DNA from: Allobosea sp. BK604 | Lineage (GTDB): Bacteria > Pseudomonadota > Alphaproteobacteria > Rhizobiales > Beijerinckiaceae | Reading direction: 5' to 3' | DNA: 64,000 bases | NCBI RefSeq assembly: GCF_004341515.1 | Contig: NZ_SLZF01000001.1 | Location: 868,001-932,000, forward strand | Shown: positions 46,128 through 52,784 of the stretch, one piece after another | Layout of the letters: the number at the start of each line of letters is the position of its first letter | Numbering within the stretch: position 1 is the first letter of the stretch | The notes under the pieces: model-generated | Database searches by the model: none | What the model saw: only the letters and a program-made list of their open reading frames with translations | Told to the model about the DNA's origin: nothing | Program-made: the position numbers and the translations under genes

Positions 46128-46249
46128 CCCGCTTTCCGTGATCGGCCGGAGGGTATCAGTCCCTCCTCCGCCAGCACTGATCGTCCCATGGCCGCACTGG
46201 CAAGCAGCCCCATGCCTGCGAGCGTAGCGGATCGACGAATGCTCGTCAT
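46124..46249 (-). CDS. Possible 41-residue signal-peptide-like small ORF upstream of the TAXI gene
   Basis: A short frame from ATG 46249 reads MTSIRRSATLAGMGLLASAA followed by MGRSVLAEEG. This looks like an export signal, then stops at TGA overlapping the TAXI start in an ATGA. It could be the truncated head of an exported protein, or a real coupled small protein. No ribosome site is obvious, so the call is weak. Confidence 0.3.
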   Translation of the reverse strand: MTSIRRSATLAGMGLLASAAMGRSVLAEEGLIPSGRSRKAG

Positions 46250-46619
46250 TTTACACGTCCACATGCCCTGATGAAAACGCCAACCACGGACAGGCCCGCC
46301 CGTGCATCACCGCCGGACCTGGTATGCGTCGTCACGCGGCGGTGCAGGAGAAGGCCGCGCGGCCGGCACGGCAGCGTGCAGTCGCAGCGGCGAGGCCGAG
46401 ATCATGACTATCCACTTGCTTCATGTCTGCGCCTCTTCGCCCCCTGCGAAGTCTTGCAATGCCGGTGAACATCTCCCGCATTGCATCGACAACAACGCCT
46501 TTCGCATGGTCATTTCGCGCCAATCCGGGGCGATGGGTCTTACCATTTCGCGCCAAAATGACTCTGGCGATGCCACTCAAAGCTGCTCCCGCCAACCTAT
46601 CTGGAATGCCACCAGGCCC

Positions 46620-46778
46620 CTCTCCGACGCGGACGTCAGGATCATCGATGTCGCCTTCTCGTCCGGCTCTACCGATCCCGCTCACTTCACCCGCGCGTTC
46701 CAGCGGATTTCCGGGACCACACCACGCCAGTTCCGTGTCCCAGCAACGGGCACGCTGAGCTTGTCGCGGAGTACTTGA
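46620..46778 (+). pseudogene. Remnant of an AraC-family regulator (C-terminal HTH)
   Basis: The frame ending at 46778 contains DVRIIDVAFSSGSTDPAHFTRAFQRISGTTPRQFR, the second helix-turn-helix of AraC-family proteins (compare IxDIAxxxGFSSxSHFSRAFRRxFGxTPxxFR). The first AraC helix and the effector domain are absent upstream, where frames show only low-complexity sequence. The 46128-46887 interval has no other recognisable gene. It is best read as a decayed regulator. Confidence 0.65.
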
Positions 46779-46887
46779 CCGGCCGGCCTCATGTGGCAGA
46801 CTTGCGAGATACAGGACAGTTTTCGTGTAAAGCGGGCTAGATCAACTGTCATTTGAGCCGGTGTTCTCGTTAGAGGAGGGCCGACTT

Positions 46888-47511
46888 TTGCGACCTCGCA
46901 CAGCGACCCGCGACCGTATCCTCGCCGTTGCCGAAGCCGGCGTGCTAGCCAAGGGCTTTGGCGCGACCTCGATCGAGGAGGTCATCGCCGAGGCCGGCAT
47001 CACCAAGAGCGGCTTCTTCTATCATTTCCGCGACAAGAACGAACTCGCCCGCGAAATGCTGAAGCGCTACGTCGCCAGCAACGACCAGCTCTTCGACGAG
47101 ATCTTCGCCCGCGGCCGCGAGCTCTCCGACGATCCGCTGCAGGCCTTCCTGATCTCGCTCAAGCTCCTGGCCGAGGTGATGTCCGATCTGCCCAACGGCC
47201 ATCCCGGCTGTCTGATCGCCAGCATCTGCTATCAGGAGCGTCTCTATGACCGCGAGGTGCGCGAGCTCACCGCGCAATCGGTCAGGAGCTGGAACGCCCG
47301 CTTCCGCGCCGTCTTCACTGATATCGCCGCGATCCACCCACCGCGCGAGCCGGTCGATCTCGACGATCTCGCCGACATGTTCTCCTGCGTCGTCGACGGC
47401 GGCATCATCATGTCGAAGACGCTCGGCGATCCCAGCCGCCTGACCCGCCAGGTCCTCGCCTTCCGCAGCTTCGTCAAGCTGCTTTTCTCCTCGCCGGCGC
47501 GGATGTCCTGA
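46888..47511 (+). CDS. TetR-family transcriptional regulator
   Basis: The 207-residue repressor has the TetR helix-turn-helix TRDRILAVAEAGVLAKGFGATSIEEVIAEAGITKSGFFYHFRDKNELAREML (residues about 6-57) and an all-helical ligand domain with GHPGCLIASICYQERLYDREVREL. TTG 46888 is chosen because GAGGAGGG stands seven bases before it; the longer GTG 46861 frame would include that ribosome site in coding sequence. No divergent partner is nearby, so its target is unknown; NemR/AcrR-like control of detoxification is typical of this subgroup. Confidence 0.88.
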   Translation: MRPRTATRDRILAVAEAGVLAKGFGATSIEEVIAEAGITKSGFFYHFRDKNELAREMLKRYVASNDQLFDEIFARGRELSDDPLQAFLISLKLLAEVMSDLPNGHPGCLIASICYQERLYDREVRELTAQSVRSWNARFRAVFTDIAAIHPPREPVDLDDLADMFSCVVDGGIIMSKTLGDPSRLTRQVLAFRSFVKLLFSSPARMS

Positions 47512-47763
47512 GCCGGCTTCGTGCCGCTCGACTGTGATCCACATCACAGAACTCCGTTGCGCGCTCGGCTATGCCGAGCCGTCCGGGAGGACGGGGTTGC
47601 TCCAGTTACGGAACCCGCAACCCCAATTCGTAGTTCTTGTTCGTCGAACGGTAGAATTTCACCGTTCATCTCGGGTCGGCGGCGGCGAGTCCGGAGAACA
47701 GGGCAATATAATTGTGACAGGGCCTCGCGCTGCAAACGGACGCGAGAATAAGGGGACAGAGCA

Positions 47764-48042
47764 ATGCCATATACGAAGGGACTGGCCGAACGCGCGCTCA
47801 ACGAGAATCTTGATCGACTCGGCGAGGGCAAGCCCGACCCGCTGAACTACAATATCCATGTCGCCATGGCGCAAATGGCGATGATGCTCGAGGAGATGCT
47901 GGCCCGTCAGGAGAGCCAGGACGAGCGACTCGCCATGATCGAGCGTGGCCTGAGCAACCTGCGCCGCCGCTCCCAGGGCCGCGGCCTGCCCTCCTCCGGC
48001 GTGACGCTGCCGCCCAAGGCCAACGGCGCCGCCGCGAACTGA
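47764..48042 (+). CDS. Small conserved-type hypothetical protein
   Basis: The 92-residue protein is not recognised. It is strongly helical with a Met-rich centre (VAMAQMAMMLEEMLARQESQDERLAMIERGLSNLRRR, residues about 33-70), which suggests a coiled coil or oligomerising helix, followed by a basic and proline-rich tail. ATG 47764 follows AAGGGG at good spacing, which supports translation. It stands alone between the TetR gene and a repeat-rich gap. Confidence 0.65.
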   Translation: MPYTKGLAERALNENLDRLGEGKPDPLNYNIHVAMAQMAMMLEEMLARQESQDERLAMIERGLSNLRRRSQGRGLPSSGVTLPPKANGAAAN

Positions 48043-48072
48043 CGCCGCAGCCACCGCCTGCCGCGCAGGCTG

Positions 48073-48118
48073 GAGCATTTTCGAGCGAAGTGGGTACCGG
48101 TTCGCGTGAAGAAAATGC
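48073..48118. repeat. Dispersed 46-base intergenic element, copy 2
   Basis: This copy matches the element at 22977-23022 at 44 of 46 positions (GGTACC replaces GACACC in the middle). It lies in an intergenic gap after the small hypothetical gene, as expected for a dispersed Rhizobiales repeat. Confidence 0.8.
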
Positions 48119-48220
48119 GTCAAGACAAGCCCCGCCCTCGCATCGCTGCGGGGGCGTTTTTCGTTGGAGGAGCAGCGCAGCGGCGACTATCCCCGCTTCG
48201 GCTGGCCGCACCGCGCTCTT

Positions 48221-48378
48221 CCCTTCTCCCGGATGGGAGAAGGTGGCGCGGAGCGCCGGATGAGGGGTCGCGCCGTCCCCCATCGTTGAGCTTGGCCGAA
48301 GCGTCGCACGGAAATCATTGCGCGACCCCTCATCCGTCTCGGCTTCGCCGAGCCACCTTCTCCCGCAGGGGGAGAAGG
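48221..48378. repeat. RIME-like long inverted repeat
   Basis: Two arms, 48221-48273 and 48320-48378, are imperfect reverse complements (CTTCTCCCGGATGGGAGAAG with GGATGAGGGGTCGCGC, and GCGCGACCCCTCATCC with CCACCTTCTCCCGCAGGGGG). Each arm also contains its own small hairpin. The layout and sequence match RIME-type mosaic elements of Rhizobiales. The 48043-48506 gap has no other gene. Confidence 0.75.
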
Positions 48379-48506
48379 AAAGTCCCGCAATGCCTCCTCC
48401 GCAAAGCTGCCCGCCGCCAATCGCATTTGCGCATGGCGGCGAAGCAGGGCAGGAGCGGCGCTGACCGGCCGCCTGGCGCGGCTCGACTGTTTCAGGACGA
48501 CCCATC

Positions 48507-48755
48507 ATGCGCTTTGCCGCCCGCGCGCTCGCCGCCGCCTTCGCCTGCCTGCTGACCGCCGCGGCTGCCTCGGCCGCCATCACCGACCCGGAGCTGAGCT
48601 GCGCCGACTGGCTCAAGGCCGGCGCCCACAACGCCAAGGCCCATCACGCCGCGAACCGGGCCGACGCCGCCGTCGAGGCCAAGGTCAGGGCCTTCTGCGC
48701 CGCGAACCCGAAGATGAAGGTGATGGACGCAGAGATGACGGTGACGGGTGATTGA
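48507..48755 (+). CDS. Secreted HdeA/HdeB-like small protein
   Basis: The 82-residue protein has a Sec signal (ARALAAAFACLLTAAAASA, cleavage near residue 23) and a mature part of about 59 residues with two Cys (ELSCADWL and AFCAANPKMKVMDAEM). This pattern fits the HdeA family of periplasmic acid-stress chaperones. The mature domain is shorter than E. coli HdeA and the match is by pattern only. It stands alone between repeats. Confidence 0.7.
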   Translation: MRFAARALAAAFACLLTAAAASAAITDPELSCADWLKAGAHNAKAHHAANRADAAVEAKVRAFCAANPKMKVMDAEMTVTGD

Positions 48756-48834
48756 GTCGTGACTTTCTCGACGCGCAAACGCTGACATTGAGGATACAGT
48801 TCGTCGCGCCTTGCTGGTGACGCTGCATCTGAAA

Positions 48835-48955
48835 GCTTGAACGAGCCTCGCCGTCATTGCGAGGAGCGCAGCGACGAAGCAATCTAGGGGGCGTAGAGCG
48901 CAATCCCCCTGGATTGCTTCGCTACGCTCGCAATGACGGCGAGGCTCATTCAAGC
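48835..48955. repeat. 121-bp inverted-repeat element
   Basis: The outer arms 48835-48863 and 48927-48955 pair at 28 of 29 positions, including a perfect 21-bp core with CGCCGTCATTGCGAG. The interior continues to pair around GAAGCAATC/GATTGCTTC. The CGTCATTGCGAGGAGCGCAG type is a widespread dispersed repeat in this group and could form one long hairpin. Confidence 0.8.
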
Positions 48956-49268
48956 CAGCCGCGACAGGCATGAATCGTCAAGTCTCCAAGTCGGGTGAGA
49001 CAGCTACACATATCTGCCGCACCAGCTGTGTAACGAACGATCACATGGCAATTCCTGGGGCGTACCCGATCATAGGCGATCATAGCCGGGCACACCCAGA
49101 TACTGGCGTGTTCGCAATGGCTTAGCGGACGGCCCGCTGGGGCCGCGCCGGATTTCTTTGCCATTTGATTGTTCGTCGATCCGAAAGGATGCGGAGAGGG
49201 CAAGCTACATGGCCGGCAATCGAGCCGCCGCTAAGAGTTTGAAATATCATGGGTGCGGCCTCGGAAAG

Positions 49269-49378
49269 TGTTACCGTTTTCTCCAATAGCTGCCTGCAGG
49301 TAACAGTTAGAGGAACGGTTGTAGTTTCAAAGGCCTATCTCGACTCGCCTCTAAAACGCGGACCATCGAACTGTTACC
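49269..49378 (+). promoter_or_regulatory. Nested inverted repeats with alternative pairing
   Basis: TGTTACC (49269-49275), GGTAACAGTT (49299-49308) and AACTGTTACC (49369-49378) allow the middle block to pair with either flank. TTAGAGG (49306) and CCTCTAA (49348) extend the second pairing. Mutually exclusive hairpins of this kind are used in attenuators and riboswitch-like leaders. No downstream gene is evident, so the role is unknown. Confidence 0.35.
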
Positions 49379-49485
49379 CGCTCGAGCAGGAACCGGGGGG
49401 CTATCGCTCCGGGTGCCGGGCATTTTTTATTTCGGCGCGAGAGAGGCGTGACCTGAACCTTTTGCGCCAACTCGCGTTTACCCGG

Positions 49486-49559
49486 CGGCACTCATCCAAG
49501 CGCCAGCCTACAACCGACCAGGACGCGAGCCGCGGATGTACCGGCCGCGCTGGTCGGAG
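49486..49559. repeat. Structured repeat unit A
   Basis: The unit begins CGGCACTCATCCAAGCGC then AGCCTAC, has a 25-base variable part, then TGTACCGG, and closes with CTGGTCGG that pairs perfectly with CCGACCAG in the variable part. Unit B at 49791 shares the conserved blocks with different but still complementary arms. Confidence 0.5.
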
Positions 49560-49609
49560 GTAGCACCGAAATCGAAAGCGACCGTTCGCATCCGTGCGAC
49601 GACGGTCAC

Positions 49610-49644
49610 AAAGCCCGGCACTCCGAAAGGGGGCCGGGCTTTTT
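49610..49644 (+). terminator. Intrinsic terminator
   Basis: AAAGCCCGGC pairs with GCCGGGCTTT across a 13-base loop, followed by a run of five T on the plus strand. No upstream plus-strand gene is evident, so it may end a small RNA containing unit A. Confidence 0.7.
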
Positions 49645-49712
49645 ATGTTGGAACCTGCTCAGTTGGCGAACGTTACGTGAGCGGGATGCCAGTCCCACCG
49701 TCATGAGACTAT

Positions 49713-49743
49713 GCCCCGCTAGGTCATGCTGGCGGGGCTTTTT
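49713..49743 (+). terminator. Intrinsic terminator
   Basis: GCCCCGC (49713-49719) pairs with GCGGGGC (49732-49738) and is followed by TTTTT. It lies about 70 bases after the previous terminator, so the piece between would be a very short transcript. Confidence 0.7.
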
Positions 49744-49790
49744 CTGTCGTGAGGTCTGATCTGCACATCCTGGCGTCGCCTGCTCGCCCC

Positions 49791-49861
49791 CGGCACTCAT
49801 CCAAGCGCGAGCCTACCGCGAGCGCCGCGGCGTCGTGTGTGTACCGGCTCGCCGGTTGCGG
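49791..49861. repeat. Structured repeat unit B
   Basis: CGGCACTCATCCAAGCGC and AGCCTAC are repeated from unit A (25 of 26 positions), followed by 23 variable bases and TGTACCGG. Its arms GCGAGC and GCTCGC are complementary although their sequence differs from unit A. The pairing is kept while bases change, a sign of selected structure. Confidence 0.5.
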
Positions 49862-50159
49862 TAACGATTTAGAGAGAGGCTAGCGCCTGGGGGTGGCCAA
49901 GCTCTCCTTATGGTATACTGCAAAGGCTGACGTTAACCTGTGGTGGTATTCGGGGCGCCCCCTTTTACACCCACGGCGTCACGGGAAGGGATAGGCGCTG
50001 CGATGCATCTCGCGAGCCGAATGCCCGTATGTCGCAGCTTCACGACTGAATCCCGGCGATGTTGTTGTGGCCGCAACTAACCTTCTCTCTATTTCACAAT
50101 ACGAAGTTACGCCACGCTAACGAATAGTGTTCGAGCTATCGAACCAGATGGAGGGGAAA

Positions 50160-50633
50160 GTGGAGTTCATCTTAACCAATAGCGCGGAATCCGATAGAAT
50201 CGAATCACGTGCCGCGCCTGAATTAACAACAAGCGAGACATCCCGAGAAAAAACCCTGTATTGGGACCCAATTGCTATACCACCAGGACTTAACGGACCC
50301 TGGCAGTTTTCCACGAGAGTCTCTAATCTTACGGTCACTATCGTTGAGCAAACTTCACCGCGAGTATCGACGCGCTTTATTGCAAGTGGTACGTACTTTA
50401 ATCAGACACAGGACGACAGGAACCACACGTCATCCATTTGGACTATCTCTCTTCGTAATGCCGGAAGAGTCGAACTGGAACGCTTCCAATTCAGTTTGAC
50501 TCGCGGACATTGCAGCTACAATGGGGAAGAGCCTTTCCGCTTCGAATTTGCTACCCCGAACAATAATATAGATATTATAGAAAGAGGCTGGGCACATGGT
50601 CTCAAACCCGGTGGTTACGAAGGCGGGTGCTAG
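50160..50633 (+). CDS. AT-richer orphan ORF of unknown function
   Basis: The frame gives about 157 residues with no family I recognise. Composition differs from the neighbours: codons are visibly AT-richer and the protein is rich in Thr, Ser and Asn with beta-type spacing (WQFSTRVSNLTVTIVEQTSPRVSTRFIASGTYF), suggesting a beta-sandwich. GTG 50160 has GGAGGGGAAA directly upstream; ATG 50148 and GTG 50127 are in frame. A foreign origin is likely. It lies between the structured interval and two small minus-strand ORFs. Confidence 0.5.
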   Translation: MEFILTNSAESDRIESRAAPELTTSETSREKTLYWDPIAIPPGLNGPWQFSTRVSNLTVTIVEQTSPRVSTRFIASGTYFNQTQDDRNHTSSIWTISLRNAGRVELERFQFSLTRGHCSYNGEEPFRFEFATPNNNIDIIERGWAHGLKPGGYEGGC

Positions 50634-50860
50634 CAGGGGCCGTGCCCGGCGCGTGGACGCACCCGCTGCCTGGCCCGAGCCCAAGCGAGCCACTTTCACA
50701 AGCTTCTCCACGTGTGAGGCTCATCCTTCGTAGCAATAGATCGATGCGCAGATCGCGGCATACTCGCAGCTGGCGAAGAGTGCGCGGCCATGCCCGTGAC
50801 GATGCATTGTTTTGCGTTGGAGACTCGGCCATGACGCGCTCAAATCGCCCAACAGAGCGG

Positions 50861-51214
50861 TTATAGGTCAAGCGTCTCGCCGCCTCCCGCCAGTCCCTCA
50901 ACCTGGAGAGAGGCGGCACCTTTAGTTCCTGCCTTGGCCTCCGGCTGACTATCAACTATTCCTCCTTTCACGCGGCCGGCCTCTTCGTTGCTGAACTCGT
51001 GAAGATCGTCCGAAGGCACCGGCTGCACCCTTGTGGCCTCTATATAGGCATCGATCGCCGCGACGATCTCGGCGAGCTCACTCTCCTCCGCGCTATCATC
51101 GAGCAGCGCGTCAGCACGCTTGAGCGCGGCACAAGTTTGGTGTCGTCGCGGATCGTGAATGGTGTCCTGCTCATAGCCCATCATCAGCAGGATGGCGCTC
51201 AGGGCCAAGCCCAA
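50861..51214 (-). CDS. Small hypothetical protein, possible antitoxin-like fragment
   Basis: The 117-residue frame is not firmly recognised. Its centre, CAALKRADALLDDSAEESELAEIVAAIDAYIEA, resembles the N-terminal region of HigA/Xre-type antitoxins (xEYxxALxxVexLmd, ExxELxxLxxxIxxYE) but no DNA-binding helix-turn-helix follows. TTG 51214 has GGAGGCGGAGA upstream; ATG 51184 is an alternative. A similar motif occurs in the next minus-strand ORF, suggesting a small paralogous pair. Translation is plausible but unproven. Confidence 0.4.
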   Translation of the reverse strand: MGLALSAILLMMGYEQDTIHDPRRHQTCAALKRADALLDDSAEESELAEIVAAIDAYIEATRVQPVPSDDLHEFSNEEAGRVKGGIVDSQPEAKAGTKGAASLQVEGLAGGGETLDL

Positions 51215-51324
51215 ATCTCCGCCTCCTTCTGGCGTTTCCGGGGAGGATGTCAAAAGACATTGACCCGACAATAGGTGTCGCGGAGCATAAACGTGGCGCT
51301 GCCGGAGCCGACGGCGCCGCCTCA

Positions 51325-51391
51325 CCGAAGGTACCCCAAACTACCTTCGGAACTGTCAGGCCCCGTCAGCTTCGGCTGGCGGGGCCTTTTT
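51325..51391 (+). terminator. Double hairpin with UUCG-loop terminator
   Basis: CCGAAGGTA (51325) pairs with TACCTTCGG (51342). Then AGGCCCCGTCAGC (51358-51370) pairs with 51375-51387 over 13 positions across a TTCG tetraloop, followed by TTTTT. This is an exceptionally stable plus-strand terminator although no plus-strand gene ends here. The stop codon of the minus-strand ORF at 51356 lies inside the stem. Confidence 0.7.
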
Positions 51392-51607
51392 CGTTTGCGG
51401 CCCGTGGCGGTAGGAGGCGCGCCAGTATTCTTTGGCCTCCCAGACCTCCAAAGCGAAGACGAGAGCAATCAGTTCGGTTTCCTCGGCCGAAGCCTCGGTG
51501 CAGCCCGACAGGTGTTCGACACGCGCCAGTGCAGCGCACGCTTCTTCAATACTGCGGATCATCTGCTTTACGGCGGCACGCGCGCGCTGAACTGAACTTG
51601 ACCGCAT
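51356..51607 (-). CDS. Small hypothetical protein
   Basis: The 83-residue frame is helical and reads ACAALARVEHLSGCTEASAEETELIALVFALEVWEAKEYWR in its centre, a pattern (CxEASxEExELxxLxxxxExWE) that resembles the preceding ORF's motif. ATG 51607 is preceded by AAAGG at eight bases. The stop lies within the terminator hairpin, which is unusual for a real gene. Its product is unknown. Confidence 0.45.
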   Translation of the reverse strand: MRSSSVQRARAAVKQMIRSIEEACAALARVEHLSGCTEASAEETELIALVFALEVWEAKEYWRASYRHGPQTKKAPPAEADGA

Positions 51608-51686
51608 AGGCTGACCTTTCGCTGATCCTTGGAACGAATCTCCTCGCCGGCTGTTCCCGGTCCGTCGGGTTGCGGAGTTTCAGTCA

Positions 51687-52784
51687 GTGTGCGCGCGTCG
51701 CGTGTTGCGGTCGGGGCCTGTCGCCGAGACCTTGAAGGGGCCGGCCGCGCGCCGCTCTGCGACCGGCCAGCGCGCGCTGATCTTCGATGCGATGCCGGAG
51801 CGCATCGAGCCCAGCCTGGCGCTCCTGGTCTCGCAGGTGCCGGAAGGACCGGACTGGTCCTATGAAGTCAAATGGGACGGCTATCGCCTCGCCGTCCACA
51901 TTGAGCCCGGCGGCAAGGTGCGCATCATCACCCGCGGCGGCCATGACTGGACCGAGCGCTTCCCGACCGTTGCAAAGGCCGCCAGCCTGCTCGGCGTCGA
52001 CAGCGCGATCATCGATGGCGAGGCTGTCGTGCTCGATGCCCAGGGCCGTGCTGACTTCTCCGCCCTGCAGAAGGCCCTTGGCGGCCGCGGCGGCAAGCTG
52101 CGGGCCGGCGCCGCAACGCTTTATGCCTTTGATCTGCTCTATCTCAATGGCCACGACCTGCGCCAGTTGCGGCTCGACGAGCGGCGCGCCCTCCTGGAGG
52201 GCGTGCTCGGCGAGGCCAAGGTCCAGGGCATAGGCTTCAGCGAGGATATCGATCGACCGGGCGCCGAGCTACTCGAACAGGCCTGCGCGCTCGGCCTTGA
52301 AGGCATCATCGCAAAGAAGCGCAACGCTCGTTATCGCTCCGGACGGTTCGGCGAATGGGTCAAGATCAAGTGCGTCCAGAGTGAGACGTTCGTGATCATC
52401 GGCTATGAGCCCTCGAGCGTGGCGCTGGGCGGCATCGGGCGGCTGCTCCTGGCTGCGCGCAAGGGCGACGGCCTAGCGTACGTCGGCGGCGTCGGCACCG
52501 GCTTCGGCGAGGTCAGCGGGCGGGCTCTGAAGCGGATGATGGACAAGCTGGTGATCGAGAAGCCCGTGATCCCACTAAAGCGCAAGGGCGCGAAATGGCT
52601 CACGCCGGCGCTTGCGGCCGAGATCGAATTCCGCGGCTGGACCGATGAGCCGAAGCTCCGCCACGCCTCGTTCAAAGGCCTGCGCGAGGAAGCTGAGACG
52701 GGCGAAATCCATCAGCTGCCCCAGGGCCCGCCTCGGGCTATGAACCGGTCTATTCAGGGGCCGCACTCCGCCCGACGTCGTTAA
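51687..52784 (+). CDS. ATP-dependent DNA ligase (stand-alone LigD/LigC-type)
   Basis: The protein contains an adenylation domain with nucleotidyl Lys in YEVKWDGYRLAVH (Lys near 74), motif III DGEAVVLD near 115, motif IIIa AFDLLYLNG near 150, motif IV EGIIAKKRNARYRSGR near 215 and motif V WVKIKC near 235. An OB-fold domain follows to about residue 340. It matches the ligase part of LigD without nuclease or primase domains. The true start may be GTG 51687 or ATG 51792. Such ligases join double-strand breaks with Ku, but no ku gene is in the window, so it could be an accessory paralogue. Confidence 0.9.
   Translation: MCARRVLRSGPVAETLKGPAARRSATGQRALIFDAMPERIEPSLALLVSQVPEGPDWSYEVKWDGYRLAVHIEPGGKVRIITRGGHDWTERFPTVAKAASLLGVDSAIIDGEAVVLDAQGRADFSALQKALGGRGGKLRAGAATLYAFDLLYLNGHDLRQLRLDERRALLEGVLGEAKVQGIGFSEDIDRPGAELLEQACALGLEGIIAKKRNARYRSGRFGEWVKIKCVQSETFVIIGYEPSSVALGGIGRLLLAARKGDGLAYVGGVGTGFGEVSGRALKRMMDKLVIEKPVIPLKRKGAKWLTPALAAEIEFRGWTDEPKLRHASFKGLREEAETGEIHQLPQGPPRAMNRSIQGPHSARRR

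Larger units (their letters stand above)
48956..50126. other. Gene-poor interval with structured repeats and terminators
   Basis: About 1.2 kb without a protein-coding gene that I can support. No tRNA cloverleaf or rRNA was seen. The interval holds the nested inverted repeats at 49269-49378, the two related units at 49486 and 49791, and two plus-strand intrinsic terminators at 49610 and 49713. Open frames on both strands are short and lack family resemblance. Several small plus-strand RNAs are the simplest reading. Confidence 0.5.

Noticed and set aside
48956-50126. Search for tRNA, tmRNA or a CRISPR array in the gene-poor interval
   Set aside because: No cloverleaf with a TTCGA-type T arm, no tmRNA end and no regular repeat-spacer pattern was found; units A and B occur only twice.
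51247-51609. Plus-strand frame starting behind GGGGAGG at 51247
   Set aside because: It runs straight through a strong intrinsic terminator and becomes Arg/Pro-rich, so it is unlikely to be a gene.
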